From Neospora caninum Liverpool (lineage: Eukaryota; Apicomplexa; Conoidasida; Eucoccidiorida; Sarcocystidae), in contig NC_018396.1 of the NCBI RefSeq assembly GCF_000208865.1, positions 3,963,101 through 4,027,100 of the forward strand: DNA of 64,000 bases, written 5' to 3'. The notes under the pieces were generated by a model. The model had not been told where the DNA came from and did not search any database. It saw only the letters and a list, made by a program, of their open reading frames with translations. Position numbers and translations under genes: made by a program. Each line of letters begins with the position of its first letter. The stretch's first letter is position 1. Positions 12,701-23,989 of the stretch are shown piece after piece.

Positions 12701-15700
12701 CTGCAACGTCGTCACGTATGGGTTTCTTTTCAGTTTGAAGCACCGCACGTGTTGCTTGAAGATCTTCACGACATCGGGGACGGCGTCGCGCAGAATTCGC
12801 CACTCGCAGTTGGCGATGCGCAGGAGAAGAAGAGGATGGAGGAGACAGTCTTCGTCGCCTTCTTCCTTTTCCGTCGAGGACTTGGACCCTTTGTCGCTGC
12901 CCTCTTCTGCCGGGAGCGCGCCCGCCCCTGGAGCAGTCGCCTCTGACCCGTCCGGCGCCTGGTCTTCTCCGTCTTCTTCCAGCGGCTCTTCGTCCTCGTC
13001 GCGGCCTCGCGACAGCCCCCCTGCGCGGCCTCTCCTCTTCTCTTTCAACACCTTCTCGCGCGCAACGGCCGACTGGCCAATGGGCTTGGCCTCTCCCGGT
13101 GACCCAGTCCGCGTGCATGCGGCGCCGGCTGGGACTTCCTTGCCCCGCTTCTTGCACGGCGTTCCCGCAGCCGGAGCCGCCGCCGAAGCGGAGGCACGCT
13201 CTCCTCTGCATGTTTCCGGATAGAAGTGACGCCGAAGAAGGAACTCCAGCTCTGCGCGGCGCCCGAGGGAAAACCAGACCTGCACCAAGCAGCCACGGCC
13301 GGGACACCAACGCACAACGCAACGGCACACTCGCTTACGAGCCTCGAACTTTCCCGGCGGACGGAAGTACTAGCGGGACAAGCTGTAAACCGAGGACCCG
13401 CCGCTCACACTGAGCAGTCACGTAGACACAACCCGTACAAGGATGACTCACGACCGAAAACGGGGCAAGAAGAAAGCCTATAACCAGAGAGAAAGAGGAA
13501 GCGGAAAGAAGGGAAGGGAGGGAGAAGAGGAACCGACGAAGAAACAAGGAGAACGACTGGGCCGCAAAGGCGCGGCAGGGGACTGCAAGACAGGAGAGGC
13601 GCGGGAAGCAGTCTGCCGGTGTCCGCCACGCACAAGGCGAAAAAACCGAGAGAAAGACGCAGGCAAGTCGAGTCCGCCGTGGACAGAAGGGCACTGGGAT
13701 CAAGACAGCAGGCGAAGGTTCGAGGCGACGCTTCCGTTTTTCTTCGGCTTACCTGCGTGCCCCAGGAAGGCGGCCCACTTCTAGGGTCCTTGAGCTTTCT
13801 GTACGCTTTGCTTCCCGGCAACTTTTGCAGGCCGAAGATTTCCTTCATCAGACTGGACGGCTCCAGGACGTTCGGGAAGGCCTGGCTGTCGTCGTGCGTT
13901 GTCTCTTCTCTGGCGCTTCTGCCCCTCTTCTTCTCGTCGCTGCTCGGCTTCTTCGCGCCCACAGCCCCGCTGCGCTTCGCCGACCGCTCACCTCTGCGCT
14001 CGTCGCCCAGCGCGCCTTCCTCGCCCCTGTCTCGCTCCCGGCCCTCTTTCTCTCGACTTGCGGGGGACATGGCTCCGAGGCTTCTCGCGGCGCCTTCTGG
14101 TGGGGGCGCCGACAGGGGCGGCGCGTCGATGATCTTTGCGTTTTTGTCTTCCTCGGAGACGACCGGCGGCCGATACAAACTCCGGTCCATCTCCTCCGCC
14201 CACCAGTGCCTGCAGAGCATCAGCTGGTGGAGTTGCTGCTGAAGCGCAAGTTCCTGCTGTTGAATCGGGAGAAGAAGAATGTCGGGACTCCGCCGAATCA
14301 GCGCCAAACTCAACTCGCCGATTTCGCGCCTCGCCTCCGCGGTCGACGTACAGACGCCGCTCGGGCTCGAGCCGAGCAGCCGCTCGGCCGGAGACGCCGC
14401 ACCCTTGTCGTCCGGAGCCGTGGGAACGCCCTGGAGGAACGGCGACGACGCGAGCGAGGCGGCAGCGGGGAGCGCCTTTTTCCGGTCGGAAGACGCGGAG
14501 AGCGGCGACGAAGAAGGCGCTGACGAAGACGGCGAAAAGTTCATTTCCCCCCGCGAGAACACGCCGCTGTCGCCGACCGGCGCACCTCCACTGTGCCCGC
14601 AACTGGTGCCGCGCGTGCGGCTCTGCGCAGCGAGGGCCTGCGGAGTTGGAACGAGCGAGGAGGCGGCGACGCCAGGGAGATCTCGAGCGTCTGAGCTCAG
14701 GTGACAGTCACCGGCAGACAGGAGACTTCGGCGGTCTCCTGCTCGCGAGGAGCGCGTACCCTCGCGCGTTGGATTCGCAGACGAGGTGGCCGCCGCAGCG
14801 TGGCTGTGCCGCAACTCGTTCCACATCTGGACCGCTCCGAGATGCGAAATTCGACGCGCAGGAGGCGGAAAGAGACACAGCGGAATCGGCACATGCAAAT
14901 CCGAAGTTTTCCCGCCGAACCCTCGAAGCAGTTCCTGCAGAAAACGCCTTTCTCTCTTTTCCCTCCGCTTTTCTTCCTCCTGGACACGCCGCGCTGCCTC
15001 GACCATGCTGAGGTCGCAGGGCGACACGGGCGCGCCGGCGAAAAGAATCGACGAAAACGAGGCTGCCGGAGACGCCGCGAGCGCTGCCGAAAGGGTCGGC
15101 GCTGCGTGCGGATATAACGGCGAAAAGAACAGCGACGACACACTCGAAGAAGCGGCGCTTGTGCCAAGACGCACCGACGGCTTCTCATCGCTTCCTTGCG
15201 TGTCAACCGAAACGACCCCTTCAGGCTCCAAACTTCCAGCGTGGCTCGAATCGTGCGGCAAAGACAGCGGAGCACCACGCGGCACATGCACCGGATTTCC
15301 GGAGCCCGTTTCCTCCGCTTTCTCGACTCGGTCCCCCGGAATATCCCCACGCCCTTCACCGTTTTCGCCCGTTTCTTCGCCTTTGCCTCCCTGGGGTTCC
15401 TCCATCGCGTCCGCGAGGCGCAGAAGGCTCAGCAGGCGAGGATCCACTTCAGCAGAAGACGCACAGGCAACAGCGCGCTGGAGGCTCTCGCGAAACGCTG
15501 CAAACGACGGGGCACGTCCTGACAGGCTGAGCCCGCCAGAAGCCCGCGAAGACGAGTCACGCGCCTGAGATGTCGCAGAAGAAGACAAATCAGAGAAAGA
15601 AGAGGAAGAAGAGGAAGGAGAGGAGCACGAGGACGAAGGCAGTGTGGCGGGCAGAGACGCCGGTGTCGGTTCGGTGTCTGAACGAGGCGGCAGCATTGGG

Positions 15701-18700
15701 TACGGGTCAGCCGCTGCTGCCGTTTCATCTCTCGCTTCCCTTTCGTCTGTTTTCTCTCCCGATTCACGCGCCGACACCCGTTCTGCTCCCTCTCGCTCTT
15801 CTGCACTCGCCTTCCTTCGTGTCGCTCCGAGGTCTCCCGACCCGTGGCTTCCAGCTGCGTCCTGCATGCACGTCTCGTTTCTCGCCGCTTCGCCTGTCTC
15901 CTCCAGGGCTCTCCGGCCGACCCCACTGCTGGCGGCCTCAAGCACGAGGCGGCCAAGCTGTCTCCGCGTCTTTGCGGACGCGCTTCTTTCCAACACACGC
16001 CGCTCCGCTTTTCTCTCGACGTGATCGTTCGCGGTTGCCCCTCCCTTTTCTGCGACCGTCTGCCGCTCGCTCTTGTCTTCCCTCCCGAGAGCCGAAGACG
16101 TGCCGGGAGCCCGCGGCTGCCCTTCGCCGTCCCCTCTCTCTGCATCTTTCGCCTGGACTTGTCCTGTCTCACCCCGAGGCCCGCACGCGTTCGAGGCGCC
16201 CTCGGCGTATCCTCGTGCTTCTCCACAGCCTCTCGCAGACTGGCAAGACGCCGGTGAATCCGCGAAGCTGCCGTCTTGGTCCAAAAAGGTTTCTTCGATG
16301 ACGACGAAGGGCGCAGCTGCGGGGTCGCCTGCGCCCTCGAGGAGAACGATGGGGAGGTCCCGGCGCTCGGCCTCGCTCGCAGTTGCAGAGTACGGAGACG
16401 CCAGCGCCGCCGTTTTGGGGTCCAAAACGAGAATGACCGATTCCCACGGCTGCACACGCGGTGGACGCGCGAGTCCTCCCTCTTCGTCCTTCTCGGCCTC
16501 CTTGCCTCGGTGCTTGGCTTCGTCTTGAACGCTGGAAACGTCCAGCAACTCGCGCCCCAGATAGACCGAGAAGTCCGCCGTCTTGCTCGTGCCGATCAGC
16601 GCTTCCCACTCGTCCTCAGTCCGCGGAATCGGTGGATCCTGCAATCTGCTTCTCGCTGCATGCAGCATCTCGTCCCAGGGGACGCGTTCGCGCTCTTCGC
16701 CCGCCAAGCGGTCGAGCAAGAGACTGTCGCCCAGCGCCCCCTTCACGGCGCCCGCCGAGAAGGCCAGCGAAGACGCCAGAGACTGGCGGCGAGGCGAGTG
16801 CACGTCGAGCGCAAACGCGAAAAAGTTGTTCTCGCCGGCCAGGCGGAGCGCAGACGCGTCGCATGCGCTTTGAGGAAGTGGCGACGAGCCGGACAAACGG
16901 TCGGAGGAAGGCTTCACAGACACAGACACCGACCCAGGCACGGGGGCAGAAACGGGCGGGGAAGCGCAGGACTGCAAAAGGAACCCCTCGACTCCACGGG
17001 CTCCGGGCAAGGGCGCAGAGGCCTCCGACGATAGCCTCACAGAAGGCACGGACGAAGACAAGGAAGACGAGGAAGAGGACGAGGAAGATGTCGGCAAGGC
17101 GGCAGACAAATGAGACGCAGGAGACATGGAGACGAGGCCGGTGGATTCACGCTTTGGGTCGCGGGCGTTTCTGTCTGTGTCCGTGCGTCCTGAGAGGCAC
17201 TCGCTGGTGGGGTCGGTCAGTGCTGCTGCGTGCCGACCTTCTCTCTTTATTCTTCCGTTGCCTCGCGAGTTCCCCTCCTGCCCTCCGCAGTCGCTCGTCT
17301 CTTCGGCCTTCACGGAGGACCCGTCCAGTCGGCCTGTCTCCTCCGGCTTCTCTTGCCCCGACGACGAAGACGAAGGGGAGAAGAGGAAGGCCGGAGCCGC
17401 AGAGAAGCGCAAAGGCGTGGGCGCCTCAGCGGCGCCTCTCGGCCCAGCCTCGCCTTCCGTAGGCTCGCCTGCCTCGCTCGCGTCCGTCCGTCTCTGCTTG
17501 GAAGCCGGCACGGACGCGACCACGGGCAAAGTGCACAGCGGCGGTGACGAGGCAGAAGGTAACGAAGGCGGGTACCTCGCAGCGTCTGGGTAGCCTCGGA
17601 TTCCCTGAGCGTCGTGGGAAGGGGTGCGGCCCGCGGGCGAGTCCGCCTCACTGTCTGGGGTGCCGCGTGGAGACAGGGGGGATTGTGGGGAGCCTGCGTC
17701 GTTTGGCGTTTGGGCAAACGCCCCGACAGGATCGGAGAATCTGAAGGCCCCAGTCGCGAGTTCGTGTGCGGCTTCCTTGTCCAAGTCGTCGTTGGCTCCT
17801 TCCCCCCGGCTCTCGACGGTTGTCGAGACGAAGGAAGAAGAGAGCGACGCATCAGAGGACGACAGGGAAGACGACAGACGCGGAGACGAGGAGGAGAAAA
17901 ACGACGGACCCGGTTGGTGAGAAGAGACGTCAGAGAGCGTCGAGGTGCGAGGGTGCCGGAGCTGGCCAGGAGCCGGCGAGAAAGAAACGAGAGAAGACTC
18001 TCGCGTCTTCTCCTCACTATCGTCTCCCGCCCCGCGTCGGTCCTCGACACCAGCCGGACTCCAAGAGAGCGACGAGCAGGAGGGGAAACAAGACGAGAAT
18101 GGGGAAGGCGCGTCCTGGCGGTCGTCGATTTCAACTTCTTCGTGTGTACCTACAGCCGAGCTCTGAGGCGTTGCGGGACACAGAGGAGCAGAACAGTCGC
18201 CCGATGCGCGAGTGCGTGTTGTGCTGTTGGGACTGCAGGCAGGTCCGATATCTAGACCGCCCCCGTCCTCGCGTCTCTCCGAGAGAGACGACGAAGAGCC
18301 ACACGAAGAAGATGCAGGAGAAAGGGAAGACGAAGACGTGTGGGGCGTTCGGAGAGTCGGCGTCTCAGTCAACGAGGGGGGAGGTTCCAAAACGGAAAGC
18401 CCATGGACGGCGTCCGACGCTGCAAAGGAAGACGGCACAGACGCGGGCGACGAAGACACGAGAAATTCCGAGGGATCGCCAGCTTCACCATCCTGGTAAG
18501 GAAAAAAAGACGGACCCTCGGGTCGAGCTTTTCTCTCTTCGCGTTCCCTGTTTGTCCGTGTTTCTGCTCTTTGGCGATCATCACAACCACCTGCTTCGCT
18601 GGCGTGTTCGGTGTCTCCCGTTTCTACGTGATGTTTCTCGTCACCTTCACTCCCTTCTTCATTTCCACGAGCGTCGCCTCGAATGTGCCCTCGTGAGCAG

Positions 18701-19380
18701 AGTGGCAGTTTCCCTTCTTCCCTCTCGTTTATTTCCCTCTCCGTCCATGCTCCTTCCTTCTGACCGAGTCGCCCTTCCCTCCTGTCGTTCCCCCAATCGG
18801 AGCCTCTCTCTTCTTCTGGGACGCCTTCGCTGGAGTAGTCGTTCTTGTCCTCTCTCCCGCTTCCCTTTTGTTCTTCGCCATTCTCTCTCTCCTCTCCGTC
18901 TTCTCCGTCTCCCCACTGCTCCGGATAGTCTTCAGGGGAACCAGCAGAGGCGCGTGATCGGCTTCTGCTCTTTCCTCTTCCTCGCCACGCCTTCGGAAGA
19001 GGTGCGCGTTTCTCGTCGAGAGACATCGGTGCACAAGACGCAGGACACGAAGGCGAATTCAAAGAGAGAGAAGAGGCCGACGCTTTCCCGGAGCGTCGCG
19101 TGAGCATTCGAGGCGCGGAAGACTCCCGCTGTGGAGACGGACTCTGGAAGTCGATGGAGGAAGAAGCGGAAGAAAACGCGGAAGAGAAAGACGATGCCGC
19201 CTCAGAAGGCATGTCGCCCGTCGCTGTCGGCGCAGAAGAGGAGACGAGCATCTCACGCGACGCGTCCGACACAGTTGCTGAACGCGAAGGAGGCAAACAC
19301 GAAGACGCGGTGAGGTCGGATACATCAGAGGCAGATGACTGAGGGAGAGACGTGGAAGCACAGCGCGTCGGCTCCGGCAT
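3705..19380 (-). CDS. Gene A: giant protein with two Tudor/Agenet-like segments
   Basis: I do not recognise an annotated family. Five exons: 19380-13753, 13279-12448, 12220-9983, 9566-9085, 8519-3705. Exon phases agree throughout (0, 1, 1, 0), giving about 4,664 residues. Donors include GTAAGC, GTAAGG and GTGAGC; the exon 2 donor (GTGTAG) is the weakest. The start is the first in-frame ATG, coding for MPEPTRC. Exon 1 (1,876 residues) is Ser/Pro/Glu-rich and largely disordered. Exon 2 has a short conserved-looking core ending in a basic, Arg/Lys/Glu-rich helix-forming segment. Exon 4 plus the start of exon 5 (about residues 2900-3085) contain AWWEGVIISV and TSLRLF, as in Agenet/Tudor folds. 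About residues 3155-3440 hold HDALVLNV and VKLLYFADAAVEW, again Tudor-like. The last 1,200 residues are low complexity. A nuclear chromatin-reader role is inference only. Confidence 0.75.
7360..8245 (-). other. Second Tudor-like segment of gene A (exon 5)
   Basis: In the gene A frame, GAVVCVRMEE and HDALVLNV are followed, after a charged loop of roughly 200 residues, by VVAVKLLYF, VEWISVDVLRYR and a Trp/Arg-rich segment (RPRWVWVIPRF). The order of short hydrophobic strands, with an acidic/aromatic E-W/I-S turn, resembles the second half of a Tudor barrel. The long insertion makes this a weak call that needs a profile search or structure prediction. Confidence 0.35.
8440..9566 (-). other. First Tudor/Agenet-like segment of gene A (exons 4-5)
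   Basis: Exon 4 opens with LAVQFASS and then AWWEGVIISV, a pattern like the Agenet/Tudor start where a small barrel carries W-(W/F)-x-(G/A)-x-V. After an acidic insertion come WVEIAYQV and, across the 9084-8520 intron, TSLRLFMP, which resembles the closing LR strand. The family resemblance is by eye; the insertion between the strands is longer than usual. Confidence 0.4.
11810..11932 (-). other. Possible in-frame 123-nt intron inside gene A exon 3
   Basis: The minus strand has a GTAAAG donor and a pyrimidine-rich TCTCTCGCTAG acceptor exactly 41 codons apart. Both ends are in phase 1 and the interval contains no stop, so spliced and unspliced forms keep the same frame. Retained, it adds a hydrophobic Leu/Cys/Ala-rich segment unlike the charged flanks, which favours splicing. 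Either form is possible. Confidence 0.45.
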
Positions 19381-19400
19381 CTTACGAAAAAAAGAGCGAA

Positions 19401-19418
19401 TCAGAATGCGGGGCACAT
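19401..19418 (-). promoter_or_regulatory. Five-codon upstream ORF in the gene A leader
   Basis: Reading the minus strand, an ATG at 19418-19416 opens five codons (MCPAF) and ends at TGA 19403-19401, only 20 bases before the gene A start. It is out of frame with the main start. If the leader is transcribed it could lower initiation at gene A. It is short enough to arise by chance. Confidence 0.4.
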
Positions 19419-21117
19419 GGCACACGCGGTTTAGGAGAAAGGCAAGGGAAGTGGAGAACACGACGCGGGGAATGAATCACCACGTCGAGCGAAGGAGGTG
19501 CTTGATTTTATATTAGCAGCTACCCCGTCCTGCTACAAAATTCACTCGTTTTTTAAACTCTTTGAGTCTGGAAGTACGCATGTGCCCTGGCGATGCCCAA
19601 TGCAACATTCAAGTGCAGCAGCTCCAGGGACCAGCGGCCTCCCGGTACCGGAGACGAAAACGAAAGAGAAAAGCAATGGCCTGGAGTGGCTTCAACGGCC
19701 TCCACTAGGGCGAGTATCCCCTTGACAGGCTCAGACCGCGTGCCGCGGATCGCTTCAGAGACAATTCTCCGACGGCTACAGAACGACAGGTCCCCGATTC
19801 AAGGAGACAAAAGCTAGAGTTTCGGCGTGCACCTTCTCCCGCAGCAGCTGATGAGCGTGTCATCGCTTCCCTTGCATCTCTCGTGCAGCGAAGTCGTAGA
19901 AAAGACCAAAAACGGGCGGCATTCGAGCTGTCTCCTGGAAATGAGAGCGAACTGGGTGACGGGAGAGTGTCGACAAGAGTGCTGCCGGCGGAGCGGCGCG
20001 CCGCCTGCGCCTATATGTGCAAAGCGTCGTCTGCTGGCTTTCTCCTTTTCCGATATAAAAGGAAGGGCGTGCTGAGACGGAAAACGTCTTCTTCAGGGAT
20101 AGGCACTCGCCTCTACACAGTGTCGATCCCGAGGGGAAACTTCGTCTCAGAGCGAGGCAGGTGGACGGCAGCACGAAAGGGGGGTGAAGCGAGGATCACT
20201 GCGGAGACAAGAGAAAATACGGGAAATCGCTGCTGGTTCTGATGCGAGAGAGGGGAAGTACAAAGCGTCTTTCGGGACAGGCGACGAGTGCACTTTGCGG
20301 TTTGGAGCGCCCAAGCGTGACGCAGATCCGCAGCCGACCCGTAGACGTCCACGGCCGAGACGGCAATGGAGCGCAGCTGAGAGGGACGTGCACTCTTGGA
20401 AGAGTGCCAAGAAGGCGGCGAGTTTGCGCTTTCAGGTAGAGAAGGCTGGGACTAGTGAAACCCAGCTGAGTCGCTCTGCCGCAGAAGGCAGCGACGGGAG
20501 AGACCGTCCTCGGCAACTTCAACGGGCAAGGGCACGTTTCCGGCGACATGCCCGAGACACCAGGGCGGCGCTGTCCAAGCGATCTTACTCTGGCGTTCGA
20601 GAGTTGAGCACCATGTCGTGAGCGGTCCTGCTCCGGCTGTTGATGAGGCTGGGTTGAGGCAAGAGTCACTGCCGAGCAGTGACGGCATCAGATGAAGCCC
20701 GCGACAGCGGTAAGAAATGTGCACTGCACGCCCATTTCACGGACCTCCATATAACGACCGAAGTCAGTCGCACAAAGCAACACATTGACTGGCAGGTTGA
20801 AAAATTTGCAATCGTCACATGGGAAGCGCAGCAGCACATATAGGTGGGGGCCGTGGCGGAAACAAATGACCAGCAAGCATGCGGCGCCCCGGGACCTTCG
20901 AAGAGAACTCTAGTCCACCAGACGGCAGGTCGCGCTCGTGACGTCACCCGTCCTCGCCGCACAACTTGTACTGTCTTCGCTGGAGAGAAACCCTCAAGAA
21001 ATAGCGTCGACGTCTGAACCCTCTCTCTCGTCAGAAAAATTGCCTCTGTCGCGAACACCGGCGAACGGCCTCTGATTGCTCGAGACGAGCCGCCAGTCCG
21101 CCTGACAAAATGCGCGT

Positions 21118-21870
21118 GTGCCAACCCGCTCAAACGGCGTGGCTGTTGCTGCCCTGCCACATGCCTCACAGTACCCGCCACTGGGCTGGGCCTCCTTCGC
21201 CCTTGTTGTCTTGTTCCCCGACCGTTCGATTTGGGGAAAAACGCAAACTTCACGAATCAATCTTCGAAAAATGCGCGCGTGGACCAATGCGTTTATTCGT
21301 TTCCTCGCGCACAGCGGCAAGGTTCCCCGACCTGAGTTCGGGTTGTATTGCACCGCGCGTCGGGAACGCGCCCAGCCTGGCGTTGCTCGACTTCTCGTCC
21401 GCCGCTGCGATTTCGTTTCTTGTCCCTTTGGTTTTCCAATGCGACGATTTGAAGTGGGTGGTCGGGCACAGCATCGCCTCCACTGCCGTCAAAAGACGCT
21501 TGAGAACGCGCAGATGGGGACAAGCACCTCGGCCGACGGCCCATACACGGGAACCAGGGAACCCCAGACTGACACGAACACCGGGGCAAACGCAATACGT
21601 CTTTCTGGATATGTAGAACTTTTTGGAACATCAAATTGTGCCCGAATTCAGCCACAGGCATCTCGGATCAACCAATCACCACCGCAACTTCCTACAAAAT
21701 TGCCGCCAAGTCGACTGGCAGGACGCGCCAACGAGGCCTACGGTGGCACCGTGGCAAAAACTGGCAGGCGAGTGACTAATGAGAAAAGTCCACCGATGGA
21801 CGAAATTGTTTTTCCAGTAGCAAGGTGTCAAGAGAATCTACAAAAACAGTTGCTTTCCTGGACTTCTTGA
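21118..21870 (+). CDS. Isolated 250-codon ORF, coding status doubtful
   Basis: This is a single open frame of 250 codons in the gene-poor interval, with no recognisable domain. It has a weak hydrophobic stretch around residues 20-33 and a neutral, Arg/Thr/Pro-rich remainder. No intron signals, repeats or family motifs were seen. Its length is somewhat more than expected by chance at this base composition, which is the only argument for it. It could equally be a degraded gene or a random frame. Confidence 0.15.
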   Translation: MPTRSNGVAVAALPHASQYPPLGWASFALVVLFPDRSIWGKTQTSRINLRKMRAWTNAFIRFLAHSGKVPRPEFGLYCTARRERAQPGVARLLVRRCDFVSCPFGFPMRRFEVGGRAQHRLHCRQKTLENAQMGTSTSADGPYTGTREPQTDTNTGANAIRLSGYVELFGTSNCARIQPQASRINQSPPQLPTKLPPSRLAGRANEAYGGTVAKTGRRVTNEKSPPMDEIVFPVARCQENLQKQLLSWTS

Positions 21871-23233
21871 AACCCAAAAGGTATGAGATTGCACGACCGG
21901 CCTCCGGGGGTGAGCGTGAGCCAGATAGTCCGCGTCGAATAGACCTCCAGGTGGTTACGCTGCTACATTCAGATACTTTCCTACAGCCAGGGGGGAATCT
22001 GCTTCACAGGTTATCGTCTCAGCAAGGTAAAGTCAGATGGGGGGGTTGGGGGGGGGGGCGTCGCGAGCGTGCCCTGAGTGCACTGAATGATGCGAATAGT
22101 GCAGTGAGGGTTCTCGCCCTTTCTCAAGCGCCGGTGCAACGAGAGCACTACTTAACAGTTGCCTGGACCTGATGTGAAATAGTCAGCTCTTCGAACGCTG
22201 ATAGCTGATTCTGCTGAGGTGTCGGTGTGTGGTACGTAGAAGGGCGATACGACCACCGGAGGGGACTCTGCTACACCTTCAGCTCCTCAGAGAGCTAGAT
22301 CAGAGCAGGCCTGGACAATTAAAAAGAAGAGAAACACGACACAGGGGGGGTGCACGCTCAGCAACCTCTGATTCTGCAAGTCTTCTGCTCCGCTTACCAG
22401 CATTGAGTCTGACTCTACACTCAATAGCACGAAGTGGAACAAACCTGGAGGTCCACAAGCGCTTTACTCCATTCGTGAGTGCTCCGACACGTCACCAGAA
22501 GCGCCGACAGGGAAAAGACGGCAGCTTAAAAAGACCATAGAGGAGCAGGAGACGAAGCGTCGCCGAACGATACAGGCTCGCAAAGATGCAAAAATTGGTT
22601 TTTGCCCGCCATGCATACGGGAGTACAATGCTCGCATGTACGAACCAGACAAGAAAGCATACGCACTGGCTCCAGCACACCAAATTCCTACGACGTGATT
22701 TTCTGTATGCATTACACACGAACACTGTAAGGTAGTGCCCAATGGTGTCTACACTTTACAGGGGGAGGTGACAGGGGCTCGGTATGACTACTGAGAGCAG
22801 CGTAAGGATACTGCTCCGCCCGCAAGGGAGAAGACTTGTGCTGTCTACGGTCGTAAATTGTCATTTGAAAATGCCGTTACACAAATCTGTTCAAACACGG
22901 TAGGCACATACGACGCACCGGTGATACGTAGGTTGTCCGGCTTGTTGTACGTCGGTACTTGCCGGTATTTGTCTTTATCGTATGGCACCTGGACTAACAA
23001 CGTGGTGCAAAAAAATGAACGCCTCCGCCTAAGGCCAGAGGGAGTGGCAGTACGGCCAATATTCCCGAGGATTGATGGTGCGGTTAGGTCTGATGCAGCG
23101 GCTTCTCCGATGCTCTCCTCTGAATGATCCGACCGAAGCGTCGTATCCGTCTTTTAGATATCACGAAAATAGACAGTAGCAACGTAGCCAGCGCGTAACA
23201 CACACGATTGAAGCGATAAGGATCACCGGAGGA

Positions 23234-23989
23234 ATGAAGCCGCTCCTGTGGCGCACACAGACACCCGTCAGAACTGCTTTCACAACTGTGCGCGTTGGAC
23301 TGGTAGCGTTGAGTGGAGGTTATGCCAGACAGCTTGTCTCGCAGTCAGGAGAAAGAGGAAGGGTAAATGAAAAACAGACACCAGAAGTGATTCAGCCAGC
23401 GTTTCCAACACCACGAAATCTCGAGTGCGGCATCACATACTTCGCATGCGACGGCCTGCGCTTCGCCCGAAGCGAAAAGACTCCTCCGGCTCGGCTCGCC
23501 AACAGACGTTTCGCCCGAGGGGTGGAGCCACACAATCCTGAAACTGGCAAACGTGCGGCCAACGGCTTGGGTGTGCAAAACGCTCACTTAATCGTTCGCG
23601 ATAGACACCACAGTTCCAAAAGTCCTGTTAGGGATTCGTTGCCATCAATGACTTCGCCGTCCTTCTTGCTGTGGGAGTCGCGGCCACTCGCTTGGCATCC
23701 CAGCAGTTCTGAAGACAATACGAAGAAATGCGATTTTTCCCCTGGACATCTCGCCAGTGTTCTCACGGTAGAACGGATGCATTTTTCTCACCCAGGTCCA
23801 GCTGCTTTAGTGGCGGGCCCAACACGATGGCCGACTGCTGGGCACGTTCGCCTGGCAATTCGGACTGGGCCACTGAGATGCTCAACAGTCTTGTACCTGC
23901 ACCAGTTCGGTAACGCTTTTCAGAAAAACGTAACAAGACAGTTGGCCGTGTTCAGCCCTTCTAACAAAGAATGCCTTAGCGCCTTTTAG
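23234..23989 (+). CDS. Isolated 251-codon ORF, possible orphan gene
   Basis: An ATG-started frame of 251 codons ends in TAG. The first 35 residues are basic and then moderately hydrophobic (VRVGLVALSGG), which could be a weak leader, but no clear signal-peptide core is visible. The rest is Pro/Ser/Arg-rich with four or five cysteines and no family I recognise. It has about the same length and strand as the ORF 1.4 kb upstream. No splice or promoter evidence was found. Coding status is unproven. Confidence 0.2.
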   Translation: MKPLLWRTQTPVRTAFTTVRVGLVALSGGYARQLVSQSGERGRVNEKQTPEVIQPAFPTPRNLECGITYFACDGLRFARSEKTPPARLANRRFARGVEPHNPETGKRAANGLGVQNAHLIVRDRHHSSKSPVRDSLPSMTSPSFLLWESRPLAWHPSSSEDNTKKCDFSPGHLASVLTVERMHFSHPGPAALVAGPTRWPTAGHVRLAIRTGPLRCSTVLYLHQFGNAFQKNVTRQLAVFSPSNKECLSAF

